64,000 nt of DNA from an uncultured Thiohalocapsa sp. (GCF_913063425.1 NZ_CAJXYK010000023.1:24533-88532), one strand, 5' to 3'; positions 42,840 through 52,153 are shown, counted from the first letter of the stretch. Program-made: numbers and translations. The notes: generated by a model from the sequence alone, not told the origin.

Positions 42840-45494
42840 ATGGCCAACAAGCCCGACATCGACCCCCAAGAGACCCAGGAATGGCTCGACGCCCTCGAGG
42901 CCGTGCTGGAGCACGAGGGCACCGAGCGCGCCCACTACCTGCTGGAGCGCCTCATCGACAAGGCGCGCCGCTCCGGGGCCTACCTGCCCTTCAGCGCCAA
43001 CACGGCCTACCTCAACACCATCCCGGTGCAGAAGCAGGAGCGCTTCCCCGGGGACCGCGCCATGGAGCGGCGGATCAGGTCCTTCATTCGCTGGAACGCC
43101 ATGGCCATGGTGGTGCAGGCGAACCGGCTGTCGACAGAGCTCGGCGGGCACATCTCGTCTTTCGCATCCAGCGCCACGCTCTACGATGTCGGGCTGAACC
43201 ACTTCTTCCGCGCCGCGAACAAAGACTTCGGCGGCGACCTGGTGTTCATCCAGGGCCACTCCGCGCCCGGTATCTATGCCCGCGCCTACCTTGAGGGCCG
43301 GCTCAGCGAAGAGGAGCTGTACGGCTTCCGCCAGGAGGTGGACGGGCCTGGGCTGTCCTCCTATCCACATCCCTGGCTGATGCCGGGCTTCTGGCAGTTC
43401 CCGACGGTGTCCATGGGCTTAGGCCCCATCATGGCCATCTACCAGGCGCGCTTCATGCGCTATCTCGCCGACCGCGGCGTGGTGAACACCGAGGGCCGCA
43501 AGGTCTGGGCCTTCCTCGGCGACGGCGAGATGGACGAGCCCGAGTCCCTGGGCGCCATCTCGCTCGCGGCGCGGGAGCGGCTGGATAACCTGGTGTTCGT
43601 GGTCAACTGCAACCTGCAGCGCCTGGACGGCCCCGTGCGCGGCAACGGCAAGATCATCCAGGAGCTGGAGGCCGTGTTCCGCGGCGCCGGCTGGAACGTC
43701 ATCAAGGTCATCTGGGGCAGCTACTGGGACCCCCTGCTGGCCCGCGACAACAAGGGCCTGCTGCTCAAGCGCATGGAAGAGTGCGTGGACGGCGACTACC
43801 AGGCCTACAAGGCCAAGGGCGGCGCATACACCCGCGAGCACTTCTTCGGTAAATACCCGGAGCTCGCCGAGATGGTCGCCAACATGACCGACGAGGACAT
43901 CTGGCGCCTGAACCGCGGTGGCCACGACCCGGCCAAGGTCTTCGCCGCCTACGCCGCCGCCATGCGTCACCAGGGCCAGCCGACGGTGATCCTGGCCAAA
44001 ACGGTCAAGGGCTACGGCATGGGCATCGCCGGCGAGGGCATGAACATCACCCACTCGCAGAAGAAGATGGGCGAGGCGGCACTCAAGGCCTTCCGCGACC
44101 GCTTCAACATCCCGATCTCGGACGACCAGATCGGCGCCGCACCCTTCTACAAGCCACCGGCGGACAGCCCGGAGATGCAGTACCTGCACGCGCGCCGCGA
44201 GGCCCTGGGCGGGCCGCTGCCGGCGCGCAAGGCGGACTTCCAACCGCTGCCCATCCCGGATCTCGACGCCTTCAGGCAGCTGCTGGAGGCGAGCGGCGAG
44301 CGGGAGATGTCCACCACCATGGCCATGGTGCGCCTGCTCACCATGATCATCCGCGACAAATCCATCGGCAGATTCGTGGTGCCCATCGTGCCGGACGAGG
44401 CGCGCACCTTCGGCATGGAGGGCATGTTCCGCCAGCTCGGCATCTACTCCCACGTGGGCCAGCTGTACGAGCCGGTGGACTCCGACCAGGTGATGTACTA
44501 CCGCGAGGAGAAGAACGGCCAGGTCCTGCAGGAGGGCATCAACGAGGCCGGCGCCATGTCGTCCTGGATCGCCGCCGCCACGGCCTACGCCAACCATGGC
44601 CAGGCGATGATCCCCTTCTACATCTACTACTCCATGTTCGGCTTTCAGCGCGTGGGGGATCTCATCTGGGCCGCCGGCGACATGCAGGCACGGGGCTTTC
44701 TGCTCGGCGGCACCGCCGGGCGCACCACGCTCGCGGGCGAGGGCCTCCAGCACCAGGACGGCCACAGCCAGATCGTCGCCTCCACCATTCCCAACTGCGT
44801 CAGCTACGACCCGGCCTTCGCCTACGAGCTGGCCGTCATCGTGCAGGACGGCATGCGGCGGATGTACCAGGAGCGGGAGAACTGCTTCTACTACATCACC
44901 GTCATGAACGAGAACTACCCGATGCCGGCCATGCCGGAGGGTGCCGCGGACGGCATCCGCCGCGGGCTGTACCGCTTCAGCCAGGCGGCGAACGGCAAGC
45001 ACCGGGTGCAGCTTTTGGGCAGCGGCACCATCCTGCGCGAGGTCATCGCCGCCGCGGAGCTGCTGCAGCGGGACTTCGACGTCGCCGCCGACGTCTGGTC
45101 CGCCACCAGCTTCAACGAGCTGCGCCGCGACGGTATCGACGCCGAGCGCTGGAACATGCTCCACCCGGACGAGTCGCCGCGGCTGCCCTATGTGGCCGAG
45201 CAGCTGGGCGAGACCGAAGGCCCCATCGTCGCCGCCACCGACTACATGCGCACCTATGCGGACCAGATCCGGCCCTACCTGCCGCGCCGGTATTTCACCT
45301 TGGGCACAGACGGCTATGGGCGCAGCGACATGCGCAGCCAGCTGCGCAAGTTCTTCGAGGTGAACCGCTGGTACATCGCCGTCGCCGCGCTCAAGGCCCT
45401 GGCGGACGAGGGCGAGATCACCCCCGGGCGCGTGCGCGAGGCCATCGAGAAGTACCGCATCGACCCCGAGAAGCCGAACCCGGTGACCGTATGA
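42840..45494 (+). CDS. aceE: Pyruvate dehydrogenase E1 component, homodimeric
   Basis: 884 aa from ATG 42840 (AGGAAGGTCC just upstream). It starts 'MANKPDIDPQETQEWLDALE'. The thiamine diphosphate motif GDG...N is 'GDGEMDEPESLGAISLAARE' followed by 'VVNCNLQRLDGPVRGN'. 'YGMGIAGEGMNITHSQKKM' and 'GGTAGRTTLAGEGLQHQDGH' are AceE landmarks. It decarboxylates pyruvate and reductively acetylates the E2 lipoyl groups. It is followed 64 bases later by aceF; upstream there is an inverted repeat that may be an operator. Confidence 0.97.
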   Translation: MANKPDIDPQETQEWLDALEAVLEHEGTERAHYLLERLIDKARRSGAYLPFSANTAYLNTIPVQKQERFPGDRAMERRIRSFIRWNAMAMVVQANRLSTELGGHISSFASSATLYDVGLNHFFRAANKDFGGDLVFIQGHSAPGIYARAYLEGRLSEEELYGFRQEVDGPGLSSYPHPWLMPGFWQFPTVSMGLGPIMAIYQARFMRYLADRGVVNTEGRKVWAFLGDGEMDEPESLGAISLAARERLDNLVFVVNCNLQRLDGPVRGNGKIIQELEAVFRGAGWNVIKVIWGSYWDPLLARDNKGLLLKRMEECVDGDYQAYKAKGGAYTREHFFGKYPELAEMVANMTDEDIWRLNRGGHDPAKVFAAYAAAMRHQGQPTVILAKTVKGYGMGIAGEGMNITHSQKKMGEAALKAFRDRFNIPISDDQIGAAPFYKPPADSPEMQYLHARREALGGPLPARKADFQPLPIPDLDAFRQLLEASGEREMSTTMAMVRLLTMIIRDKSIGRFVVPIVPDEARTFGMEGMFRQLGIYSHVGQLYEPVDSDQVMYYREEKNGQVLQEGINEAGAMSSWIAAATAYANHGQAMIPFYIYYSMFGFQRVGDLIWAAGDMQARGFLLGGTAGRTTLAGEGLQHQDGHSQIVASTIPNCVSYDPAFAYELAVIVQDGMRRMYQERENCFYYITVMNENYPMPAMPEGAADGIRRGLYRFSQAANGKHRVQLLGSGTILREVIAAAELLQRDFDVAADVWSATSFNELRRDGIDAERWNMLHPDESPRLPYVAEQLGETEGPIVAATDYMRTYADQIRPYLPRRYFTLGTDGYGRSDMRSQLRKFFEVNRWYIAVAALKALADEGEITPGRVREAIEKYRIDPEKPNPVTV

Positions 45495-45558
45495 CCACGG
45501 TGTTGTTTGCGATCAACGCGACTCGCCAGAGCACGAACCGCATCCAGGAGAGAACACC

Positions 45559-47286
45559 GTGGCAAGCCTAGAGAACGTCCTGCTGCCGGACATCGGCGAC
45601 TTTGCCGAGGTGGAGGTCATCGAGGTGCTGGTGGCGCCGGGCGATACCGTCGAGCCCGAGCAGTCGATCCTGACGCTGGAAAGCGACAAGGCGACCATGG
45701 AGATCCCGGCGCCCGTCGGCGGCACCGTCAAGGAGGTCAAGGTCAGTGTCGGGGACAAGGTGAGCAAGGATGCCCTGCTGATGACGGTGGAGACCGGCAG
45801 CGGCGCGGCCCCTGCCCCGGCAGCGCCGGCCCAGGCGGAGACACCGGCGGAGCCCGCGGCGCCGCAGGCGCAATCCCCGCAGCCGGACGCCCCGCCGCCC
45901 GCAGGCCCCGCCGCAGCCGCGCCAGCGCCGGCGCCGGCTGCCGCCGAATCCATCCCCGTGCACCTGCCGGATATCGGCGACTTCACCGACATCCCCGTCA
46001 TCGAGGTGCTGGTGGCCCCAGGCGACCAGGTGGCCGTGGACCAGTCCATCCTGACCCTGGAGTCCGACAAGGCCACCATGGAGATCCCCTCGCCCGCCGC
46101 GGGCGAAGTGGCGTCCGTGAGCGTCAAGGTGGGCGACCAGATCAACCAGGGCGACCTGCTGCTGACGCTCCAGGGCAGCGCCGAGCGGGTGCCGGGCGAC
46201 AGTGAGCCGGACAGCTCCGCCGAGGAGGCCGAAGTCGCCCAGGCACCGGCGGCAGCGCCGAAGCCGGAGGCATCGGCAGCCCCGCCCGCCGCCGGCCCGC
46301 TGCCCGGCGAGTCCGAGCGCCGCAAGGCCCCGGTGCTGCCGCGCCCGTCGGACATGCAGGCTTACGCCCCCGGCCGCACGCCCCACGCAAGCCCCGCAGT
46401 GCGCCGCTTCGCCCGCGAGCTCGGCGTGGACCTGACGCGCGTGAAGGGCAGCGGGCGCAAGAACCGCATCCTGAAGGAGGACGTCCAGGCCTTCGTCAAA
46501 CAGGCGTTGTCCGCCGGCGCACCGCCGACTCCCGCAGGCGCCCTGCCCTTCCAGCTGCCGACGGCGCCGGAGGTGGACTTCGGCAAGTTCGGCCCGGTGG
46601 AGACCCAGCCGTTGCCGCGGATCAAGAAGATCAGCGGTCCGCACCTGCACCGGGCCTGGCTGTCGGTCCCCCATGTCACCCAGTTCGACGAAGCGGACAT
46701 CACGGAGCTGGAGACCTTCCGCAAGGAGCAGAAGGCGGCGGCGGAGCAGGCCGGCGTCAAGCTCACCTTCATGCCCTTCCTACTCAAGGCCGTCGCCGGC
46801 GCGCTGTCGCAGATGCCCATCGTCAAGGCATCGCTCAGCGCCGACGGCGAGCGCCTGGTGATGAAGCACTACACCCACATCGGCGTCGCCGTGGACACGC
46901 CGAACGGCCTGGTGGTGCCGGTGCTGCGGGACGTGGACAAGAAGGGTCTGCTCGACATCGCCCGCGAGCTCATGGACCTGAGCGGCAAGGCCCGTGACGG
47001 CAAGCTGCTGCCCGGCGACATGCAGGGCGGCACCTTCACCATCTCCAGCCTCGGCGGCATCGGCGGCACCGCCTTCACGCCCATCATCAACGCCCCGGAG
47101 GTGGCCATCCTCGGCGTCTCACGCTCCGAGATGAAGCCCGTCTGGAACGGGGCCGAGTTCGCGCCGCGGCTGATGCTGCCGCTGTCGCTGTCCTACGACC
47201 ACCGCGTCGTCGACGGTGCCGACGGCGTGCGCTTCACCACGCTGCTGGCGAGCCTGCTTGGGGATATTCGGCGGTTGTTGTTGTAG
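45559..47286 (+). CDS. aceF: Dihydrolipoyllysine-residue acetyltransferase (E2 of pyruvate dehydrogenase)
   Basis: 575 aa from GTG 45559, supported by AGGAGAGA seven bases upstream. There are two lipoyl domains (about 1-80 and 133-210), each with a 'LTLESDKATMEI' lipoylation site, joined by Ala/Pro linkers. A peripheral-subunit-binding domain ('SPAVRRFARELGVDLTRVKG') is followed by the acetyltransferase core with the catalytic 'SYDHRVVDGADG' (His and Asp near 545). It carries the acetyl group from AceE to CoA. It lies directly after aceE; the E3 gene is 2.4 kb downstream. Confidence 0.96.
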   Translation: MASLENVLLPDIGDFAEVEVIEVLVAPGDTVEPEQSILTLESDKATMEIPAPVGGTVKEVKVSVGDKVSKDALLMTVETGSGAAPAPAAPAQAETPAEPAAPQAQSPQPDAPPPAGPAAAAPAPAPAAAESIPVHLPDIGDFTDIPVIEVLVAPGDQVAVDQSILTLESDKATMEIPSPAAGEVASVSVKVGDQINQGDLLLTLQGSAERVPGDSEPDSSAEEAEVAQAPAAAPKPEASAAPPAAGPLPGESERRKAPVLPRPSDMQAYAPGRTPHASPAVRRFARELGVDLTRVKGSGRKNRILKEDVQAFVKQALSAGAPPTPAGALPFQLPTAPEVDFGKFGPVETQPLPRIKKISGPHLHRAWLSVPHVTQFDEADITELETFRKEQKAAAEQAGVKLTFMPFLLKAVAGALSQMPIVKASLSADGERLVMKHYTHIGVAVDTPNGLVVPVLRDVDKKGLLDIARELMDLSGKARDGKLLPGDMQGGTFTISSLGGIGGTAFTPIINAPEVAILGVSRSEMKPVWNGAEFAPRLMLPLSLSYDHRVVDGADGVRFTTLLASLLGDIRRLLL

Positions 47287-47370
47287 GGGGCTGCCCCCTC
47301 CTGCACTTTGGGTCAGCGAGGGAGGTGTCATGCATCAATCTTCCGGCCGCAAATCCGCGGAGGCGTCCAA

Positions 47371-47859
47371 ATGAGCGCACTGAGCGATCTCTATGACCGG
47401 GATTATTCGGCCTGGGCCGAGAAGACCGCTGAGCTGCTCCGTCAGGGGCGCTTCTCGGAGCTCGACGTCGAGCACTTGGTGGAGGAGCTGGGCGACATGG
47501 GCAAGAGTCAACGCCAGGAGCTGGTGAACCGGCTGCGCATCCTCCTCGCCCATCTCCTGAAATGGCAGTTCCAGTACCGGCGGCTCTCGGCGCGCTGGGC
47601 CGAATTCGAGGGCAAAAGTTGGCGCAACACCCTGATCGAACACCGGCTTGCCCTCCGCTACCTGCTCGAAGATCACCCGGGTCTGAAGCGTCATCTACCG
47701 ACAGCCGTCGCCAAGGCGTACCCCCAAGCCCTGGAGCTCGCGGCGCGGGAGTCGCAGCTGTCCGCGGAGACCTTTCCCGCGGCCTGCCCGTACACGCAAC
47801 CGCAGATCCTGGATCCCGATTTCTTCCCGCAGGCCGAGTCGAGTCAGTCGGGCGGCTGA
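47371..47859 (+). CDS. DUF29 domain protein
   Basis: 162 aa. GGAGG lies eight bases before ATG 47371. 'LYDRDYSAWAEKTAELLRQGRFSELDVEHLVEELGDMG' in pattern (residues 6-43) and 'SWRNTLIEHRLALRYLLEDHPGL' are hallmarks of DUF29, an all-helical family common in cyanobacteria and purple bacteria. Its function is unknown and it is often found near toxin-antitoxin and Uma2-type genes, as here. It lies on the same strand after aceF but does not look part of the PDH pathway. Confidence 0.85.
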   Translation: MSALSDLYDRDYSAWAEKTAELLRQGRFSELDVEHLVEELGDMGKSQRQELVNRLRILLAHLLKWQFQYRRLSARWAEFEGKSWRNTLIEHRLALRYLLEDHPGLKRHLPTAVAKAYPQALELAARESQLSAETFPAACPYTQPQILDPDFFPQAESSQSGG

Positions 47860-48172
47860 AACGGCCCTTCCGGGAGCACCGGCTTTCAGCCGGCTCGCTG
47901 CCCGCGCGGCTCGATGCCGCGCAGGCGGCGTGCGGGCAGAAGCCTGGGTCTAACCGATCATGCCGGGGGTGTGCGCTGCCCCAAGCGCCCGCGCAGGGCG
48001 CCGAGCCCGGCGCGGACGCGGTCGACGGGATGTCGGCGCTCCCGCGCGCTGCCGGGTCGACGCTCCCGGCCACTGTGGCCTTACCTGACCCGGGACATAG
48101 CCCAGGCGTCGGCGAAGCTCCAGAATATCGCCTGATACTGAATTTCCACCGGCGCTGTACGAGGTGCGAAAA
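47860..48172. other. Gene-free stretch with palindromic repeat
   Basis: The region 47875-47935 contains GGCTTTCAGCCGGCTCGCTG followed by GGCTCGATGCCGCGC, related to copies at 51340 and 52055. The remaining bases hold no recognisable gene. Confidence 0.45.
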
Positions 48173-48772
48173 ATGACCGGGCGAGCCGTACGCGAGTCCA
48201 TCCAGGGGCAGCCGTTCAATGATGTGCTGAACGAGCTGCATGCACACACCTTCTCGGGCTCCCCCGGGGAGTCAGACCCCTTCACGCTCGGCGAGCTGGA
48301 GCGGGAGTACATCGCCTATGCGCTGGCGCTCTACTACCAGTGCGGGCACTGCCGGGTGTACCACGGCAAGGTCATCGACCGGCTGCGGGCGAAGGCGGGG
48401 CTGCCCGAATGGCACTGGCAGGACGAGCTGGTGAAGACCGTTCTTTTCCTGCGCAGCAGCAAGGCGAGCCTGTCTGAGCCCGAATGGGACGGCTGGGTGG
48501 CGTCCTGGCGGCGCTTCGCCGGGCGCATCCACCACCGCCATCCGGGCCTCGCCTGCGCGACCGCCTATGCCGTCGGCATCTCCCGCGCCGACGAGGCACT
48601 GATGGACATGGCCTTCGAGTCGTTGAAAGACCGCTGGCCGGACCCGCAGACGCTCCTCGGCGTCATCCGGGACATCGACCGGGTGGTGGTGTTCATGAAG
48701 GCGGCGACGTCGAAGAACCGCACGGACCCCATCGTGCGCCGGCAGCTCGGGAGCTGCGGGGTTCGGGTTTAG
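48173..48772 (+). CDS. AhpD-like / carboxymuconolactone-decarboxylase-type protein
   Basis: 199 aa from ATG 48173 (a GTG three codons earlier is possible). An 'ALALYYQCGHCRVYHGKVID' segment (C-x2-C plus His) resembles the redox-active C-x2-C...H of AhpD-like alkylhydroperoxidases. The flanking helices ('REYIAYALALYYQ', 'ELVKTVLFLRSSK') fit that all-alpha fold. If active it would reduce a peroxide or a protein disulfide. It is shifted from typical AhpD sizes and could be a different helical family. Confidence 0.55.
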   Translation: MTGRAVRESIQGQPFNDVLNELHAHTFSGSPGESDPFTLGELEREYIAYALALYYQCGHCRVYHGKVIDRLRAKAGLPEWHWQDELVKTVLFLRSSKASLSEPEWDGWVASWRRFAGRIHHRHPGLACATAYAVGISRADEALMDMAFESLKDRWPDPQTLLGVIRDIDRVVVFMKAATSKNRTDPIVRRQLGSCGVRV

Positions 48773-48869
48773 TCGCCCGCGGGCGCCGCGATCCGCGAGC
48801 GCGTGCGTGCGCCCCGGCAAACATTGCCGGGGGCGCGGCATCTTGATGCTTGCTTGAGTGAGCACTAGG

Positions 48870-49232
48870 ATGCCCGTCATGCGCACGACGCTCACCATCG
48901 ACGACGATCTCATCCAGGCGCTGAAGGACCTGGCACATCAGCGCGGCATCAGCTTCAAGGTACTGGTCAACGAAACGCTGCGGCGCGGACTCAGCGCCGG
49001 CGAGCAGCCGCGCGCGGCCGCCGAGCCCTTTCGGGTGATCTCCGCACCGCGCGGCTTTCGACCGGGCATTGACCCCATGAAGCTAAACCAGCTCGCCGAC
49101 GAGCTCGAAACCGAGCGATTCATCGGCACAGACCATCGAGTCGCCGCCGGGCTTACCAACGGGGACTCGGACGGCGACACCATTGGGGGCGTCGACGCAG
49201 CCGGGAGCGATGGCGGGAGCGGCCGCGGATGA
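48870..49232 (+). CDS. VapB-type ribbon-helix-helix antitoxin
   Basis: 120 aa from ATG 48870 (GTG 48858 possible). The N-terminal 'MRTTLTIDDDLIQALKDLAH' and 'SFKVLVNETLRRGL' are a ribbon-helix-helix DNA-binding domain. The middle ('FRVISAPRGFRPGIDPMKLNQLADELE') is the toxin-wrapping part of this VapB subgroup. The C-terminal 35 residues are Gly/Asp-rich. It overlaps the PIN-domain gene by 4 bases (ATGA), as expected for an antitoxin-toxin pair with autorepression. Confidence 0.85.
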   Translation: MPVMRTTLTIDDDLIQALKDLAHQRGISFKVLVNETLRRGLSAGEQPRAAAEPFRVISAPRGFRPGIDPMKLNQLADELETERFIGTDHRVAAGLTNGDSDGDTIGGVDAAGSDGGSGRG

Positions 49233-49666
49233 TCATCCCGGACCTCAACCTGCTGATTTATGCCTACAACGAAGACGCTCCCGGCCATGCGGGCGCCAAG
49301 CGTTGGTGGGAGGCCAGCCTGTCGGCGACGCGACCCGTGGGGCTCCCATGGGTGGTCTTGCTGGGCTTCGTGCGGCTGATGTCGAACCGTCGCGTGGTTG
49401 AGGTCCCCATGCCCGCCGCTGAGGCGGTCCAGCACTGCAAAGCCTGGCTCGCCCGCCCGAATGCGCGCATCATCCTGCCCGGGCCGGGGCACCTCGATGT
49501 GCTCGCCGACCTGCTCAGAGCCGGCTCTGCCGGTGCAGACCTGATCACGGATGCGCATCTGGCGGCCCTCGCCATCGAGCACCAGGCCGAGCTGCACTCC
49601 ACTGACCGCGATTTCGCGCGGTTCCCCGGCCTTCGCTGGCGCAATCCAATCGCCAACAACTCCTGA
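49229..49666 (+). CDS. vapC: VapC-type PIN-domain ribonuclease toxin
   Basis: 145 aa. The first acidic residue is Asp5 in 'IIPDLNLLIYAYNEDAPGHA'. The C-terminal acidic residues are in 'GADLITDAHLAALAIEHQAE' and 'STDRDFARFPGLRW', a pattern specific to VapC of the TA-VapBC group. It cuts RNA (often tRNA) when the antitoxin is degraded. It is translationally coupled to the upstream antitoxin. The module is located between aceF and lpd. Confidence 0.9.
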   Translation: MIIPDLNLLIYAYNEDAPGHAGAKRWWEASLSATRPVGLPWVVLLGFVRLMSNRRVVEVPMPAAEAVQHCKAWLARPNARIILPGPGHLDVLADLLRAGSAGADLITDAHLAALAIEHQAELHSTDRDFARFPGLRWRNPIANNS

Positions 49667-49769
49667 GCCGATTAGACCTCTTCTTATGTGAAAGCTGCCT
49701 GCCGCCATCCTGCTGACTCGACGACGGCAGACAAGCACCAGACAACCCCCGCACGCCAGAGGCAAGTCC

Positions 49770-51203
49770 ATGACCGACTCCCCCTCCGTCAAAGAGCTCA
49801 CCGCCCAGGTCGCCGTGCTCGGCGCCGGCCCCGGCGGCTACACGGCGGCCTTCCGCGCCGCAGACCTGGGCCTGCGGGTGGTGCTCATCGAGCGCTTTCC
49901 GACCCTGGGCGGCGTGTGCCTGAACGTCGGCTGCATCCCGTCCAAGGCGCTGCTGCACACGGCCGCCATCATCGAAGAGACCAAGGGCATGGGCGCCATG
50001 GGCGTGACCTTCGCGCCGCCCGAGATCGACCTGGACAGGATGCGCGCGGGCAAGGACAAGGTAGTCAAGAAGCTCACCACGGGCCTGTCCGGCATGGCCA
50101 AGCAGCGTGGCGTGGAGGTGGTCACGGGCACCGGGCGCTTCGAGGGGCCGAACCGCATCGGCGTGGACAGCCGGGAGGGCAAGGTGACGGTGACCTTCGA
50201 CAACTGCATCATCGCCGCGGGCTCCGCGCCCATCCGCATTCCGGGCTTCCCGCACGACGACCCGCGGGTCATGGACTCCACCGATGCGCTTGAGATCGAC
50301 GGCATTCCCGAGCGGATGCTCGTGGTCGGCGGCGGCATCATCGGCCTGGAAATGGCGAGCGTCTACGCGGCCCTCGGCAGCAGGATCGACGTGGTGGAGC
50401 TCAAGGACCAGCTGATGCCCGGCGCCGACCTGGATCTGGTCCGCGCCTTCCAGAAGGTCATCAAGAAGCGCTACAACAAGATCTTCCTCGAGACCAAGGT
50501 CTCGCGCATGGAAGCCACCGGGGAGGGCATCAAGGTGGAATTCGAGGGCAAGTCGCCGGGCGAGGACACCTACGACAAGGTGCTGGTGGCCATCGGCCGG
50601 CGCCCCAACGGCAAGCTCATCAACGCCGAGGCCGCCGGCGTCAGGGTGGACGAGCACGGCTTCATCAAGACCGACCAGCACATGCGCACCAATGTGCCGA
50701 ACATCTTCGCCATCGGCGACGTCGTCGGCGGCCCCATGCTCGCGCACAAGGCAACGCACGAGGCCAAGGTGGCGGCGGAGGTCATCGCCGGCGAGCCGGC
50801 GCTGTTCGACCCGCTCACCATCCCGTCCGTGGCCTACACGGACCCGGAAGTGGCCTGGATGGGCCTCACCGAGCACGAGGCCAAGGCCCAGGGCATCGAG
50901 GTGGAGAAAGGCGTCTTCCCCTGGGCCGCCAGCGGCCGGGCGCTCGGCATCCACCGCGACGAGGGCCTCACCAAGCTCCTGTTCGACCCGGAGACCAAGC
51001 GCATCGTCGGCGCCGGCATCGTCGGCCCCAACGCCGGCGAGCTCATCGGCGAGACCGTGCTGGCACTGGAAATGGGCGCGGACATGGAAGACATCGGCAT
51101 GAGCATCCACCCGCATCCGACGCTGAACGAGACCATCGGGCTCGCCGCCGAGATGGCGCACGGGTCCATTACGGACCTGCTGCCGCCCAAAAAGAGGGCC
51201 TGA
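49770..51203 (+). CDS. lpdA: Dihydrolipoyl dehydrogenase (E3)
   Basis: 477 aa. FAD-binding 'VAVLGAGPGGYTAAFRAADLG' in pattern, the redox disulfide 'GGVCLNVGCIPSKALL' (Cys about 47 and 52), NAD-binding 'MLVVGGGIIGLEMASVYAALG' in pattern and the catalytic His-Glu dyad in 'IHPHPTLNETIG'. It reoxidises dihydrolipoamide on AceF and passes electrons to NAD. There is no N-terminal lipoyl domain. The stop codon is also the first TGA of a heptamer repeat array. It is separated from aceF by four unrelated genes. Confidence 0.96.
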   Translation: MTDSPSVKELTAQVAVLGAGPGGYTAAFRAADLGLRVVLIERFPTLGGVCLNVGCIPSKALLHTAAIIEETKGMGAMGVTFAPPEIDLDRMRAGKDKVVKKLTTGLSGMAKQRGVEVVTGTGRFEGPNRIGVDSREGKVTVTFDNCIIAAGSAPIRIPGFPHDDPRVMDSTDALEIDGIPERMLVVGGGIIGLEMASVYAALGSRIDVVELKDQLMPGADLDLVRAFQKVIKKRYNKIFLETKVSRMEATGEGIKVEFEGKSPGEDTYDKVLVAIGRRPNGKLINAEAAGVRVDEHGFIKTDQHMRTNVPNIFAIGDVVGGPMLAHKATHEAKVAAEVIAGEPALFDPLTIPSVAYTDPEVAWMGLTEHEAKAQGIEVEKGVFPWAASGRALGIHRDEGLTKLLFDPETKRIVGAGIVGPNAGELIGETVLALEMGADMEDIGMSIHPHPTLNETIGLAAEMAHGSITDLLPPKKRA

Positions 51204-51270
51204 GGACTGAGGACTGAGGACTGAGGACTGAGGACTGGGGACTGAGGACTGAGGACTGAGGACTGAGGAT
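51201..51270 (+). repeat. Heptanucleotide tandem repeat (TGAGGAC)10
   Basis: Ten units, eight perfect, starting with the TGA stop codon of lpdA; one unit reads TGGGGAC and the last TGAGGAT. In circular phase and reverse complement the unit is CCTCAGT, one base from the array at 41267. Confidence 0.9.
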
Positions 51271-51339
51271 CAGCCTATAGGAAGCCCGCTGTCCCGCACC
51301 ACTTCGCGCGCCGCGCGGCCCAGCGGGCGCTCCCCTGGG

Positions 51340-51402
51340 GGCGCCGAGTTTCACTCGGCCCACCGCCGACGCGGCTCGACGCCGCGCCCGCGGCTTCAGC
51401 AC
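51340..51402. repeat. Extragenic palindromic repeat (CGAGTTTCACTCGG family)
   Basis: It reads GGCGCCGAGTTTCACTCGGC and then a second palindrome around GCGGCTCGACGCCGCGCCCG. Close copies are at 52055-52121 and 47875-47935, all between genes. Confidence 0.6.
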
Positions 51403-51461
51403 GCTAGACTGTTGGTGATTGCCGCGCCCGGCGGCGCATGCCCGACGCATGGAGACTTCGC

Positions 51462-52034
51462 ATGTCCACCACCGCCGAAGACCTCTATCACCGCTACCGC
51501 TTCAGCGTGGATGAATACCTGCGCATGGGTGAGACCGGCATCCTCACCGAGGACGACCGGGTGGAGCTGATCGATGGGGAGATTGTGGATATGCCGCCGA
51601 TCGGACTGCCCCACTCCGGTGCGGTAAACCGCGTCGCCAACCTGTTCAGCCGTCGACTCGGCGAACGGGTAATTCTGTCTATCCAGAATCCCGTCAAGAT
51701 CGGCGATTTCTCCCTGCCCCAGCCGGACATCGCACTGCTGCGCCCGCGCGAGGACTTCTACAGCACTGCCTACCCCGCCCCCGACGACATCCTGCTGCTG
51801 GTGGAAGTGGCAGAATCCTCAGTCCGCTACGACCGCGAGAAGAAGCTGCCGTTGTACGCCGCCGCCGGCATCCTCGAGTCCTGGCTCGTGGACATCCCTG
51901 CCGGCAAGCTCACCCTGTACCGCGAGCCTGCGGCGGACGGCTATCGCACGGCTGTCGAGGCGACCGATCTCAACGGCGTGGCGCCGGCGGCGCTCCCCGA
52001 CTGCGCGCTCGACCTCCGCGGCCTCTTCGGCTGA
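51462..52034 (+). CDS. Uma2 family endonuclease (DUF820)
   Basis: 190 aa from ATG 51462. The PD-(D/E)XK-type motifs are 'DRVELIDGEIVDMPPIGLPH', 'LPQPDIALLRPREDFY', 'ILLLVEVAESSVRYDREKKLPLYA' in pattern, and 'ESWLVDIPAGKLTLYREP'. Uma2 proteins are numerous in cyanobacteria and purple bacteria and are predicted restriction-type nucleases; their function is unclear. It stands alone between repeats. Confidence 0.9.
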   Translation: MSTTAEDLYHRYRFSVDEYLRMGETGILTEDDRVELIDGEIVDMPPIGLPHSGAVNRVANLFSRRLGERVILSIQNPVKIGDFSLPQPDIALLRPREDFYSTAYPAPDDILLLVEVAESSVRYDREKKLPLYAAAGILESWLVDIPAGKLTLYREPAADGYRTAVEATDLNGVAPAALPDCALDLRGLFG

Positions 52035-52054
52035 GTCGCGGGCACCACCGACCT

Positions 52055-52121
52055 GGGGCCGCCGAGCTCCACTCGGCCCGCCGCCGGCACGGCTCGACGC
52101 CACGCCAGCGGCGTCAGCGCG
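52055..52121. repeat. Extragenic palindromic repeat (CGAGCTCCACTCGG family)
   Basis: GGGCCGCCGAGCTCCACTCG and then a GCACGGCTCGACGCCACGCC segment, a close relative of the copy at 51340. It lies between the convergent Uma2 and TelA genes. Confidence 0.6.
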
Positions 52122-52153
52122 CAAGACCACCCCAGACGCCCGAGTGTCGAGCA

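Noticed and set aside
43419..45164. 581-codon open frame antisense to aceE
   Set aside because: Low-complexity His/Val/Gly-rich translation without motifs, fully inside aceE.
49545..51161. Long open frame antisense to lpdA
   Set aside because: It mirrors the codon structure of a clearly identified dihydrolipoyl dehydrogenase; GC-rich genes commonly leave such shadow frames. Its translation has no recognisable domain.
51201..51270. Short regularly repeated units resembling a CRISPR array
   Set aside because: Units are 7 bases with no spacers and no cas genes nearby; it is a simple tandem repeat. The same applies to 41267-41329.
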